The notes beneath the pieces were generated by a model. It saw nothing but the letters and a program-made list of their open reading frames with translations, ran no database searches and was not told the DNA's origin. From assembly GCF_028890485.2 (NCBI RefSeq), contig NZ_JARCHV010000001.1, forward strand, positions 1,030,698 to 1,094,697: a stretch of 64,000 nt of DNA, read 5' to 3'. Numbering within the stretch: position 1 is the stretch's first letter; each line of letters begins with the position of its first letter. Below, in pieces: positions 1 through 10,132 of this stretch. The position numbers and the translations under genes are program-made. The DNA comes from Planococcus sp. SK3692 (lineage in GTDB: Bacteria; Bacillota; Bacilli; Bacillales_A; Planococcaceae).

Positions 1-1
1 T

Positions 2-289
2 CAAGCGAGCCTGCTACAATTTTGCAAGCAACATAACATTGTCGTAGAAGCATACTCCCCGCTGGCAACTGGTCAAATCTTGAACAACCCAGAAATCAAA
101 GAAATGGCTGCTAAATACAGCGTCACCCCCGCTCAATTGTGCATTCGTTATTGTCTGGAGCATGGCACTTTGCCGCTTCCGAAATCAACGAACAAAGAAC
201 GCATCGTTGAAAATAGTCAGTTAGCGTTCACCATCTCTCCAGAGGATGTTCAAAAGCTTGATGCTTTTGAAGATGTTCGCGCCAAATAG
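2..289 (+). CDS. Aldo/keto reductase, C-terminal part (gene starts before the window)
   Basis: The frame is open from base 2 to a TAG at 287-289, giving about 95 C-terminal residues. The stretch EAYSPLATGQ, followed by the helix containing TPAQLCIRYCLEHG and then LPKSTNKERI, is the typical end of the (beta/alpha)8 aldo/keto reductase fold, where the Lys/Ser/Thr/Arg cluster binds the NADPH 2'-phosphate. It therefore probably belongs to the YvgN/2,5-diketogluconate reductase branch that reduces small aldehydes or ketones in the cytoplasm. The catalytic Tyr/Lys lie outside the window. A terminator follows directly, so this gene ends its transcript. The substrate cannot be read from this fragment. 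Confidence 0.85.
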   Translation, partial: QASLLQFCKQHNIVVEAYSPLATGQILNNPEIKEMAAKYSVTPAQLCIRYCLEHGTLPLPKSTNKERIVENSQLAFTISPEDVQKLDAFEDVRAK

Positions 290-290
290 A

Positions 291-315
291 AAAACCGCCT
301 TTGGGCGGTTTTTTC
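291..315 (+). terminator. Rho-independent terminator after the aldo/keto reductase
   Basis: AACCGCC and GGCGGTT form a 7-bp stem around a short loop, followed by a T6 run, two bases after the stop codon. Confidence 0.85.
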
Positions 316-383
316 AGAATGTTGAAGAACTCTGATAGACAGATATTAAATTGAAAGCTGACGATCTTTTCGACATTAAAAAA

Positions 384-605
384 TCAATGACTTATTCAAG
401 TATTTGGAGAAGCGTTTGCTCGTAACCCCTTCTGCTCAATAATGCTGCGCATTACTTCGCAAAGATAAGTTCTCACGTAGTTCGATCTTATCTTTCCTGT
501 GGGATTAGCGGGTTTGAGAGACCCCGCAGGAACGCAGTGACGAGGAGGCTCGATTCCCGCCCCACGGAAAGCGAGCAATAGGCTTCGGAAAATACAACTA
601 CTTTG
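384..605 (-). repeat. Long intergenic repeat R1 with hairpin
   Basis: This is one of five related intergenic repeats. Read on the minus strand it matches R2 (17371-17588) at both ends: the block TATTTTCCGAAGC, the block GGGAATCGAGCCTCCTCG, the block GGGTCTCTCAAACCCGCTA and the block CGCTTCTCCAAATACT are all shared. On the plus strand it contains TTCGCAAAG, then arm AAAGATAAG (461-469), a loop, arm CTTATCTTT (487-495), then CCTGTGGG. The only long reading frame across it (396-617 minus) has no ribosome site and follows the repeat, so I do not call it a gene. It fills most of the 473-bp gap between the two flanking genes. Confidence 0.8.
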
Positions 606-622
606 CTTTCTCGACAAGCTGT

Positions 623-650
623 AAAAACTGCCTGTGGGCGGTTTTTTTTA
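623..650. terminator. Probably bidirectional terminator
   Basis: AACTGCC pairs with GGCGGTT (one G-T) followed by T8 on plus; on minus the stem is followed by TTTTT. It closely resembles the terminator at 291-315, so R1 lies between two similar terminators. It could end the ganB transcript from the right. Confidence 0.65.
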
Positions 651-762
651 TTTTTCTGTCTAACTCATTACCAATCAAGTTTAGGTGAACAGCCCTTTTG
701 TCAATGAGCTTACTCTGCTCATGAACATTGATCGCTCTTGCGTATCTAGGTCAGATTTTCAA

Positions 763-2802
<2,040 letters not shown>

Positions 2803-2831
2803 TTTTATAACCTTGAATATTAGACCCTTAA

Positions 2832-2873
2832 TCAAAAACATCCGCTCAACAGATTTCCTATTAAGAGCGGATG
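2832..2873 (-). terminator. Terminator between ganA and ganB
   Basis: CATCCGCTC (2839-2847) pairs perfectly with GAGCGGATG (2865-2873). On the minus strand the stem is followed by TTTTTGATT. It ends or attenuates the ganSPQA transcript before ganB. Confidence 0.8.
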
Positions 2874-2992
2874 CCAGTGACATTTACATATAGGATTTTT
2901 TAAACTTTTTTGTCCGACGCTTAGCACTGAATCCCCAATAGTTCACTTCGGAAAAACTAGATTTTCCAAACCGGAGCAATGCTAAATCTATT

Positions 2993-5053
2993 TTAGTTGG
3001 TTATGGCTAAAATCCGTACTTCATACTGCGCCAAAGCAAGCTCGCCCGATAGATCCTCACCCGTCACCAAGTCTTTCACTGCCGAATTGATTGATACGAT
3101 TTGTTGCTGTTCGGTGAAATTCATGACGAAGGCGTAGTCTTGATCGGCGTCCTGGCGCACCTGAACCGAGACACCCGGACCATGGGTAACCGGGAATACT
3201 GCTTCGAGCGACAATTCGCGGATCAACTCTTGATAGAAATCGCGGTGAAACTGCTCTTCCAAACGACCGCCGATATAGTAAGTCCGTCCTTTTTCATAAT
3301 GCTTGCTTGTTACCGCTGGAGTCCCGGCATAAAAATCCTCTTCGTAAGTTCCGACGACATCCGCAGAATGATTTTCCACCACTGTTGCGTAATCCTTCAA
3401 CACGTAGGAACGGTTGCCGTACTGGATTGCATTTCTATCGCTTGGATAAAGCGTATCCGTTTCAACCGGATTGATGCCAAAAATATCTTGCAGATCTTGA
3501 TGCCATCCTCCCAAATATGTTAGGTCGAACTCGTTGACGATCCCGCTAATATAAGTCATTACCACTGTGCCCCCGTCTGCTGCAAAGCGCTTCAGCCGCG
3601 CAATTGTTTCTTCACTTACCAAGTACAGCATCGGTACTATAAGCAATTTATAACCTGAAAATTCTTGTTCTTTCGTAACCACATCGACCGGAACATCCTG
3701 TTCCCAAAATGGCCGGTAATGCTCCTGCAAAGTTTGTGGGTAGGATTTTGTTTCAGTTCCGTAGCCTTGGGCATGGTCAAGCGCCCAATTACTTTCCCAG
3801 TCGTAAAGAATGGCAACATCTGCAGGGCGATTGCTTCCAACCACTTGGGACAGTTTGCCTAAAGTCTCTCCGACTTTCGCTACTTCTTTAAAGACACGGT
3901 TTTCTGCGCTGTTGTCATGGTCCACGACCGCTCCGTGGAATTTTTCCGAAGAACCGCGTGATTTGCGCCATTGGAAATACAGGATGCTGTCCGAGCCATG
4001 CGCCACCATCTGCATCGAAGACAGCAAATGCATGCCTGGCCGTTTGGCTTTGTTGACCTTGTGCCAGTTGACAGCACTCGGCGTAGATTCCATCAACAAA
4101 AAAGGCTGTTGCTTCAAGCTGCGGTATAAATCATTGATAAAGCCGACTTTCATCGCCAAGTTCGCGGTCGTTTCCCAATCGTTGTGCCACGCTGGATATG
4201 CGTCCCAGCTGATGACGTCCAAATGCTTCGCGAATTTGCTGTAATCCAAGCTTTGGAAAGGAATCAAATCATGTGTATCCGCCATGAAATTTGTGGTGAC
4301 CGGAATATTCGGGGTCAATTCCTTGATCGCTGTCACTTCATTTTCAAAAAAAGAAATCGTTTGGTCTGTCACAAAACGTTTCCAATCCAAATTCAAGCCG
4401 TGCACCATATTCTCGCCAATTGGAGATGGCGATTCGATTTGCGACCAATGGTTAAACGTATGGCTCCAAAATGGCCCCCACCAAGAATCGTTCAAAGCTT
4501 TCAAGTCGCCCTCGTATCTGTCTTTCAACCAGCTTCTGAACGCATCCTGGCATCTGTCGCAATGGCATTCGCCGCCGTATTCATTTGAAATGTGCCACAT
4601 GAGCAAAGCCGGATGCTTGCCGTAGCGTTCCGCAAGCATTCGATTTATCTTGGCCGTTTTTTCGCGGTAAATCGGCGAAGTGAAACAATGATTGTGCCGC
4701 CCTCCGTGCAATTGCTGGACACGCGATCCGTCGACCCGCAAAACTTCCGGGTATGTTTGCGACATCCACGCTGGTCGCGCTCCGCTTGGCGTCGCTAAAA
4801 TGACCCGGCCGCCGATGCTATGGATGTTATCGATAATGTTATCCAGCCATTCAAAATGAAACTGGCCTTCTTCCGGTTCGAGCGTACTCCAGGCGAAGAT
4901 GCCTACTGAGAACGTGTTGCTGCCTGAAAGCTTCATTAGCTTCAGGTCTTCTTCTAAAATTTCCGGATGGTCTAACCATTGGTCGGGATTGTAGTCTCCA
5001 CCATGCAGCATGAAATCAGCCGCAGTAGTATAGGTTTTTTCATTTATAGGCAT
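2993..5053 (-). CDS. ganA: Beta-galactosidase, GH42 (galactan oligomer hydrolysis)
   Basis: This 686-residue protein matches the length of Bacillus GanA (about 687). The N-terminal TIM barrel begins with HGGDYNPDQW. The acid/base is E158 in HISNEYGG, and the nucleophile is E322 in LMESTPS. C123 with C163, C165 and C168 form the zinc site typical of the family. The middle trimerisation domain has the usual ILYDWESNW segment, and a short beta-domain ends the protein. There is no signal peptide, so it acts in the cytoplasm on galacto-oligosaccharides brought in by GanSPQ. The start has an AAGGAG site 7 bp upstream. It lies 34 bp downstream of ganQ in the same operon. A terminator follows. Confidence 0.95.
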   Translation of the reverse strand: MPINEKTYTTAADFMLHGGDYNPDQWLDHPEILEEDLKLMKLSGSNTFSVGIFAWSTLEPEEGQFHFEWLDNIIDNIHSIGGRVILATPSGARPAWMSQTYPEVLRVDGSRVQQLHGGRHNHCFTSPIYREKTAKINRMLAERYGKHPALLMWHISNEYGGECHCDRCQDAFRSWLKDRYEGDLKALNDSWWGPFWSHTFNHWSQIESPSPIGENMVHGLNLDWKRFVTDQTISFFENEVTAIKELTPNIPVTTNFMADTHDLIPFQSLDYSKFAKHLDVISWDAYPAWHNDWETTANLAMKVGFINDLYRSLKQQPFLLMESTPSAVNWHKVNKAKRPGMHLLSSMQMVAHGSDSILYFQWRKSRGSSEKFHGAVVDHDNSAENRVFKEVAKVGETLGKLSQVVGSNRPADVAILYDWESNWALDHAQGYGTETKSYPQTLQEHYRPFWEQDVPVDVVTKEQEFSGYKLLIVPMLYLVSEETIARLKRFAADGGTVVMTYISGIVNEFDLTYLGGWHQDLQDIFGINPVETDTLYPSDRNAIQYGNRSYVLKDYATVVENHSADVVGTYEEDFYAGTPAVTSKHYEKGRTYYIGGRLEEQFHRDFYQELIRELSLEAVFPVTHGPGVSVQVRQDADQDYAFVMNFTEQQQIVSINSAVKDLVTGEDLSGELALAQYEVRILAITN

Positions 5054-5087
5054 AATGTTCTCCTTCCAGGTGCTGCAGTTTGGGCTG

Positions 5088-5927
5088 TCAGCCTTTTGTT
5101 CCGCCTGCCGTTAAACCTGACACAAAGTTCTTTTGCAGCAAGAGGAAAATGATGGCGATCGGGATGCTGATCAAAATAGCACCGGCAGCAAAGGTCGTAA
5201 AGCTTGCCCCCATCACATCATTGACCAAATTGTAGAGGCCGATCGGCAATGTATAATATTCAGGCGATCGCAGAATCGTCGATGCCAGGATGAAGTCTCC
5301 CAGAGGTCCTGTAAATCCTGTCATCGCCACGACCGCGATCATCGGCTTTGATAAAGGCATGATAATCTGCAGAAAAATTCTCGTGTTGCTTGCGCCATCT
5401 ATTTTGGCGCTTTCGTCCAGATCCATCGGGATGGAATCCATATAGCCCTTCATCAAATACGTGTTCAGTGGAATCAATCCGCCAATATAGAGCAAGATCA
5501 ATAGCCAGTGGCTGTTCATCATTCCCAGAATTTGCGCCAAAACGAAAAGCGCGATCAAAGCAGAGAACTGTGGAATCATTTGCAGCAACAGGAACAGCGT
5601 CAACGCATTTTGTCTGCCTTTAAAACGGAAACGTGAAAAAGCATAAGCGGTAAAAGAAACACAGATGACCGAACCGAGCATGGTAAACAAGCTGATCTTT
5701 AAGGAATTTAAATACCATTGGACATACTGCAAGCTCTCACTTCCTGCAAACAGCTCCCGGTAATGGTCCAATGTCGGATTTTGGGGGATCATCGTCGTGC
5801 TGATTAAACTATTTCCAGGGTTAAAGCTCGCCCCCACCGTCCACAGCAGCGGATAAATAATAATGACCGCCATAACAATCAAAATTGAATGGGAAACTAG
5901 AAGACGAAAAAATTTTCCTTTATTCAT
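5088..5927 (-). CDS. ganQ: Galacto-oligosaccharide ABC transporter permease (MalG type)
   Basis: This is a MalG-class inner membrane permease of 279 residues with six predicted membrane segments and the EAA-loop ESAKIDGASNTRIFLQIIMPL-type motif that docks the ATPase. I start at the ATG at 5927 because GGAGGG lies about 10 bases upstream; a TTG two codons earlier sits closer to that site. The stop of ganP is 2 bp away, so the two are translationally linked. Together with GanP it forms the membrane pore for GanS-delivered galactan oligomers. No ATPase gene lies in this operon; msmX at 16214 is the likely partner. Confidence 0.9.
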   Translation of the reverse strand: MNKGKFFRLLVSHSILIVMAVIIIYPLLWTVGASFNPGNSLISTTMIPQNPTLDHYRELFAGSESLQYVQWYLNSLKISLFTMLGSVICVSFTAYAFSRFRFKGRQNALTLFLLLQMIPQFSALIALFVLAQILGMMNSHWLLILLYIGGLIPLNTYLMKGYMDSIPMDLDESAKIDGASNTRIFLQIIMPLSKPMIAVVAMTGFTGPLGDFILASTILRSPEYYTLPIGLYNLVNDVMGASFTTFAAGAILISIPIAIIFLLLQKNFVSGLTAGGTKG

Positions 5928-5929
5928 TT

Positions 5930-7186
5930 TCAAGCACCCTCCTTAAATGCATCAGTCCGTCTGAACTGCCATAACGCAATCGCGATAACGAATACAGACA
6001 AAAGTATCGTCAATGCAGCTGCCAGTGAATATTGGCTTGATTGCAAGGTCAGCTTATAGATCCACGATACGAGTATATCGGTCCCTCCGGCAGTGGATCC
6101 CGGTACAGCAGGCCCCCCGCCATTAAAGAGATAGATGATATTGAAATTATTGAAGTTGAAAGTAAACTGCGTAATTATCACCGGTGCTGTGGCGATTAAA
6201 ATCATTGGCATGGTGATATTGCGGAATTGCGCAAAAATGGAGGCTCCGTCAATTCGGGCAGCTTCATAAAGATCATCCGGAATCGATTGAAGCACCCCAG
6301 TCGTGACCAAGAAAATAAATGGAAAGCCGAGCCATCCCTGCATAAGAATCAATGCTACCTTGCTCCAATTTTCGTCTGTTAGCCAAGGAATTGCATCGAT
6401 GCCCACCATAGCCAAGATATCGTTATTGATGGCCCCGAAGCTGTCGTTAAACAAACCGGCAAAAATTAAAATGGTAACGAATCCAGGAACAGCCCAAGGC
6501 AAAACAAGCACTGTCCGGTAAAACTTCTTGAAACGAAGATCTTTTTGATTGACCAACACGGCCATGAAAATTCCTAGAGCGACTTGAAGCGTTGAAGCGA
6601 CAAGTGTCCAGATTACAGTCCAGCCGAGCACACTGAAAAAAGTCGAGCGCCAAATATCGACGGTGAAAATTTTCGCAAAGGTGTCAAACCCAACCCAGTC
6701 GGCTAGATTAGCCGGTGGGGAATGATACAAATCATAATTTGTAAAAGCCAGTGCAAAACTGAAGAGGATCGGGAAAATAACCGCAAAAATCAGAATGAAC
6801 AGTGATGGGCCACTAATTAAATATGGATAGCCTTGCGCAATTAAGTTTTGATAATCACTTTTCAACGAGCTCAAAGGTTTATTTTCATCACGCAATTTGC
6901 CGTTTTTATAGGCATCTCTTAAATTCACGTAGTAAAAAGCAAGTCCAAAAATCGTCACGATTACTGCTATAAGACCCTCTGCCAAAAGAAAAATCGAATT
7001 ATCTCGTGGGACTTCTGTGCCGAGTGTAGCAAGTCCCCAAAATCCCATGTTCAAGAGATCTCCGAACACTAAAAAGAAGGATATGCCAAAACCGAGAAAC
7101 AAGAGCCCTTTAATCCACTGCCTATTATAAAATTGGCCAAATCCCGGTAGAATTGATAACAATAAGGCTATTTTACGTGCTTGCAC
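5930..7186 (-). CDS. ganP: Galacto-oligosaccharide ABC transporter permease (MalF type)
   Basis: A MalF-class permease with extra N-terminal membrane segments (about residues 10-90), a long cytoplasmic/extracellular insertion and a C-terminal core holding the EAA motif EAARIDGASIFAQF. The start chosen is GTG at 7186, with AGAGGTG 6 bases upstream, which gives 418 residues, the size of B. subtilis GanP. A GTG three codons earlier would lie inside the ribosome site. It pairs with GanQ. Two stem-loops in the gap to ganS suggest it is made at lower levels than the binding protein. Confidence 0.9.
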   Translation of the reverse strand: MQARKIALLLSILPGFGQFYNRQWIKGLLFLGFGISFFLVFGDLLNMGFWGLATLGTEVPRDNSIFLLAEGLIAVIVTIFGLAFYYVNLRDAYKNGKLRDENKPLSSLKSDYQNLIAQGYPYLISGPSLFILIFAVIFPILFSFALAFTNYDLYHSPPANLADWVGFDTFAKIFTVDIWRSTFFSVLGWTVIWTLVASTLQVALGIFMAVLVNQKDLRFKKFYRTVLVLPWAVPGFVTILIFAGLFNDSFGAINNDILAMVGIDAIPWLTDENWSKVALILMQGWLGFPFIFLVTTGVLQSIPDDLYEAARIDGASIFAQFRNITMPMILIATAPVIITQFTFNFNNFNIIYLFNGGGPAVPGSTAGGTDILVSWIYKLTLQSSQYSLAAALTILLSVFVIAIALWQFRRTDAFKEGA

Positions 7187-7209
7187 TTTCTTCACCTCTT
7201 TTTATGTAT

Positions 7210-7283
7210 GGCCCGGCAAACCCGCATGTTTACCGGCCTTTACAACAAATGGCGTCAAACCGTCTTGACGTTTGACACCATTT
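7210..7283 (-). promoter_or_regulatory. Tandem stem-loops between ganS and ganP
   Basis: AAATGGCGTCAAAC (7247-7260) pairs with GTTTGACACCATTT (7270-7283), and GGCCCGGCAAAC (7210-7221) pairs with GTTTACCGGCC (7228-7238). Neither is followed by a T run. Such intercistronic hairpins usually protect the upstream binding-protein message from 3' decay, giving more binding protein than permease. Confidence 0.7.
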
Positions 7284-7300
7284 CTTGCTGCTATCACTAA

Positions 7301-8581
7301 TCAGTTGCCGCCATGAGTAGCTTCAATTTGCCCTTCAATTGTTTCAACAGCCTGGTTTAAGGCTTCCTCTGGCTGTGCTCTTCCAGTTGCAATTGTCTGT
7401 AATGCAGAATCAGCTGGCGTCCATACTTCATTCATAGAAGGAATATTCGGCGTCAATTCAGCGAAGATCGATTGCTCCGCCACAGCTTGTGCGACTTCAC
7501 TTTCAGCAACGACTGGATCATTAGCCAAAGCTTCTACTGCTGGGACTTCCTGTGTTTCTTCAAAACGTGTCCGGGAGTTTTCTTCATTCGCTAGGAAGAC
7601 CAGCAACTCTTCAGCAAGTTCAGCATTCTCCGAATAAGCACTGACGTTATAACTCTTTACTCCAATGAAGGAACTCATGTTTTCTCCATTATCCAACTCA
7701 GGCAATTTAGTCATGCCGAAGTTAACACCGGCATCTGTAAACGGATCAACATTCCAAGGACCAGAAATGATGGCTGTTGCTTTCCCTTCAGTGAACAAAG
7801 ATTCCAATACATTAATGCCCTGCTCCCCCACTATTCCAGCCGGGAACAAATCTTCATCATAAAATTTCTGGATATAGTTTGCGCCTTCAAGAGACCCTTC
7901 GTTGTTCAAACCAATGTCGGTCGGATCGTAGTTTCCATCAGCATCCTGTCCAAAGATATAGCCGCCATAACCGCTCATAACACTTTGTGCGTAATAGATC
8001 TGGTCAAATAATGCCAGGAATCCAAACTGCTCACTAGTTGCAGTCTCCTTCGAATATTCGTACCATTCTTCAAGCGTCGTCGGCAATTCATCTTCCGCAA
8101 TCAAATCTTTGTTGTAGTATAGGATTGTCGACTCTACTGCTTTAGGCAAACCGTAGACTTTACCATCTACTATTTGTGATTGCATTGCTGCATCAGTGTA
8201 AATGGATTGAACGTCTTCTCCTACAGCCACCTCTTTGACTAGCCCTTCAATGACTGCTGTTCCAATTTGATCACCCGCCATAGTCAACACATCCGGCCCT
8301 GTTCCACCTGGCCCATCCAAACGCAAATCTTCAATCTGCTGTGCATAAGGTTTTTCGACAATTGTGATGGTTACATCATTTTCTTCTTCAAACTGGTCAA
8401 CAGCAGCTTGGATCCCATCAGTTTTTTCGATGTCTTCCCATATAATCAATTCACGGCCCTGCTCTTCTGCAGCCCCTGTTCCAGAGGCACCTTCCCCGCT
8501 TTCCTGCGGCCCACATGCAGCCAAAGATAAGCTTATAGCGACCCCACTCATTAACCCTGCGTACTTAGTATATTTCTTCAC
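7301..8581 (-). CDS. ganS: Galactan-oligosaccharide binding lipoprotein of the ABC importer
   Basis: The product is a MalE-type solute-binding lipoprotein of about 426 residues. A short basic start, a hydrophobic stretch and the lipobox LSLAAC show lipid attachment to the outer face of the membrane. I start at GTG 8581 because AGAGGG lies about 9 bases upstream; the longer frame begins with TTG inside this ribosome site. The body has the SBP_bac family pattern (ELIIWEDIEKT, LDGPGGTGPDVLTMAGDQ, ATAIISGPWNV). It is first in the ganSPQA operon. Its promoter carries a cre box and lies next to a GanR-like site. Confidence 0.92.
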   Translation of the reverse strand: MKKYTKYAGLMSGVAISLSLAACGPQESGEGASGTGAAEEQGRELIIWEDIEKTDGIQAAVDQFEEENDVTITIVEKPYAQQIEDLRLDGPGGTGPDVLTMAGDQIGTAVIEGLVKEVAVGEDVQSIYTDAAMQSQIVDGKVYGLPKAVESTILYYNKDLIAEDELPTTLEEWYEYSKETATSEQFGFLALFDQIYYAQSVMSGYGGYIFGQDADGNYDPTDIGLNNEGSLEGANYIQKFYDEDLFPAGIVGEQGINVLESLFTEGKATAIISGPWNVDPFTDAGVNFGMTKLPELDNGENMSSFIGVKSYNVSAYSENAELAEELLVFLANEENSRTRFEETQEVPAVEALANDPVVAESEVAQAVAEQSIFAELTPNIPSMNEVWTPADSALQTIATGRAQPEEALNQAVETIEGQIEATHGGN

Positions 8582-8631
8582 GAACAAACACCCTCTCAAG
8601 TCGTTTTCGAAACTCTCTCACAAGTTTCTGT

Positions 8632-8645
8632 TGAAAGCGCTTCCT
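8632..8645 (+). promoter_or_regulatory. cre box (CcpA site) in the ganS promoter
   Basis: TGAAAGCGCTTCCT fits the consensus TGWAARCGYTWNCW at every position. It begins about 6 bp downstream of the predicted -10, around the transcription start, a repressing position for CcpA. Confidence 0.8.
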
Positions 8646-8651
8646 GAAAAT

Positions 8652-8681
8652 TAATATAGCATTGTTAGAAAAAACTGTAAA
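8652..8681 (-). promoter_or_regulatory. Predicted sigma-A promoter of ganSPQA
   Basis: On the minus strand TTTACA (8676-8681) and TATATT (8652-8657) are 18 bp apart. The -35 overlaps a sequence (8677-8694) sharing the 12-mer AATTATTTTACT with the palindrome in the ganR promoter. Confidence 0.6.
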
Positions 8682-8713
8682 CAATTATTTTACTAAAAAT
8701 ACTGATAATTTTT

Positions 8714-8749
8714 ACGAAAATAAAAACAGCCTATTTACTAGGCTGTTTT
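8714..8749 (-). terminator. Terminator of ganR
   Basis: An 11-bp perfect stem, AAAACAGCCTA with TAGGCTGTTTT, directly follows the ganR stop codon; on minus it continues into TTTTTATTTT. It separates ganR from ganS. Confidence 0.9.
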
Positions 8750-9742
8750 CTAGTTAGTGCTTTTTCTTACAATCATGCTGGCCCCTAAGTATAAGGTCTT
8801 CGTACATTTTCGTTTTTCCACCAATTGTTCGAGTAATAAAGAAATAGCGTTCTTGCAGATTTCCGCCATATCGATATGGAACGTGGTCAATGGCGGAGAG
8901 ATGTATTTGGCGATGCTGATGTTGTTGATGCTGACGACACTGACCCTTTTTGGTATTGGGATCCCCCGTTCATTCAAAGCCTGGAGGCAGCCTACAGCAA
9001 TTGGATCTGCCGCAATGAAGAAAGCCGTTGGAAGCTGATCACCTAACTCCTCAATGGCTTTGGTCATCAGCTGGTAACCATTGTCTACGGAGAATCCTCT
9101 ATGGCAATAGACAAAGCGATCCTGAAGCAGCCCTTTTCTCTCCATATGCTCACGGAAAGTTTGCTCTCGAATGTCCATTTCATCCCCATCCGTATTCGGA
9201 TTATGATAAGTACCGCCGATAAACCCAATGTTTTCATGGCCTTTTTCAATCAGGAAATCAATCGTTTTTCTAGTAATTTGTGCCAAATCCGGTTTCACCG
9301 AATCGAAATGTTCTGGATCCGGAGTTGAATCAATAAAGACACCATGAGGCGTGAGGTTTCGCAAATATGCAATTTCTTTGTCTGAAAATGTTCCGACTGC
9401 GATAAAGCCCTCAATATTGTCTGGGATCTGACTGAGTCCTCCATCTATTTTATAAGTCGTCAATTCTACATTGGATAATTTGGCCATTTTCTCTATTTCA
9501 ATTCGCATGCTCTTGAAATAGACGTCTTCCAATTCCTCTCTCTCGGTCAACCAATATAAAAAAGCGATATCTTTCACAAGTGACTTCACTGTTTTTTTAC
9601 GGTAGTTCAACTGTTCAGCTGCATCGAATATCTTTTCCCGGGTTTCTTCAGGAACCGACAAGCTTTGGTCGTTGCTAAGTACGCGTGAAACCGTAGAAAT
9701 AGAAAATCCAGTCTTTTCACCAATATCTTTAATTGTAGCCAA
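8750..9742 (-). CDS. ganR: LacI-family transcriptional regulator of the gan genes
   Basis: A 330-residue LacI/GalR protein. Residues 1-50 form the DNA-binding head (ATIKDIGEKTGFSISTVSRVLSN type helix-turn-helix plus hinge). The rest is the periplasmic-binding-protein fold with the segment IGFIGG and a C-terminal core. I start at TTG 9742: GGAGGTG lies 6 bases upstream and the protein then begins directly at the canonical M-ATIKDI position; the longer frame starts upstream of that site. It sits just upstream of ganS on the same strand, as B. subtilis GanR does for the galactan operon. It probably represses both itself and ganSPQA until galacto-oligosaccharide is present. Confidence 0.85.
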   Translation of the reverse strand: MATIKDIGEKTGFSISTVSRVLSNDQSLSVPEETREKIFDAAEQLNYRKKTVKSLVKDIAFLYWLTEREELEDVYFKSMRIEIEKMAKLSNVELTTYKIDGGLSQIPDNIEGFIAVGTFSDKEIAYLRNLTPHGVFIDSTPDPEHFDSVKPDLAQITRKTIDFLIEKGHENIGFIGGTYHNPNTDGDEMDIREQTFREHMERKGLLQDRFVYCHRGFSVDNGYQLMTKAIEELGDQLPTAFFIAADPIAVGCLQALNERGIPIPKRVSVVSINNISIAKYISPPLTTFHIDMAEICKNAISLLLEQLVEKRKCTKTLYLGASMIVRKSTN

Positions 9743-9766
9743 TGATTCCACCTCCACATTTAAATC

Positions 9767-9784
9767 AAGTAAATTATTTTACTT
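9767..9784. promoter_or_regulatory. Putative GanR operator at its own promoter
   Basis: AAGTAAA-ttat-TTTACTT is a perfect 7-bp inverted repeat just downstream of the predicted ganR -10. Its right half, AATTATTTTACT, recurs at the ganS -35 (8683-8694). Confidence 0.55.
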
Positions 9785-9786
9785 AA

Positions 9787-9814
9787 TTTTTACTCCTTTT
9801 TACTTGATTGTCAA
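9787..9814 (-). promoter_or_regulatory. Predicted promoter of ganR
   Basis: TTGACA on minus (9809-9814) with an AT-rich TAAAAA (9787-9792) 16 bp downstream. The -35 is perfect, the -10 is poor. Confidence 0.4.
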
Positions 9815-9865
9815 GCTATATTAATTCCTCTGGAAAAATTAGTATAGTTGATTCAAATTTTGCCG

Positions 9866-9997
9866 CTCGAGCAGCTATGTATCAGTCCGCAGTGCGGCTT
9901 CGCCTCAACTCACCACGGCAATCTCCTCACCGAAGAACAGCAATGGGACAAACTGCGCTACATCGTGGAAGTTTCTGAAGAAATCTTCGGAGAGTAA
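9866..9997 (+). pseudogene. C-terminal scrap of a MetE-like (YxjG/YxjH) methyltransferase gene
   Basis: An open frame of about 43 codons ends at TAA 9995-9997. Its residues LCISPQCGFAST, then a short loop and TEEQQWDKLRYIVEVSEEIFG, match the last strand and helix of the cobalamin-independent methionine synthase-like YxjG/YxjH family, including the zinc-binding Cys in PQCGFAS. Nothing upstream encodes the remaining ~330 residues: the DNA before it is the ganR promoter. A good terminator follows it, so the gene's original end is preserved. It looks like the leftover of a deletion that accompanied arrival or rearrangement of the gan block. Confidence 0.7.
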
Positions 9998-10002
9998 ATG
10001 AC

Positions 10003-10036
10003 AAAAGGCAAGCGCGAATTTGCGCTTGCCTTTTTG
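10003..10036. terminator. Terminator, usable from both sides
   Basis: AAAAGGCAAGCGC pairs with GCGCTTGCCTTTT, followed by T5 on plus. On minus TTTTGTC follows the stem, so it may also stop the ROK-galM transcript. Confidence 0.8.
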
Positions 10037-10041
10037 TTTGG

Positions 10042-10127
10042 AATTGTGTCATGCACAGGGACGATTTCACATCCCAAGCCACTCAAACCGCGGTTTCGGC
10101 TGTTCGAATTGTGTGGTGCACAGGGAC
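10042..10127 (+). repeat. 21-bp motif, direct pair A (REP-like)
   Basis: Two copies at 10042-10062 and 10107-10127, starts 65 bp apart. Form: AATTGTGT, two variable bases, then TGCACAGGGAC. The second copy ends 5 bp beyond the galM stop codon. Confidence 0.85.
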
Positions 10128-10132
10128 ACCAC

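Noticed and set aside
396..617. 73-codon minus frame in R1
   Set aside because: It follows the repeat sequence exactly and has no ribosome site; a repeat, not a gene.
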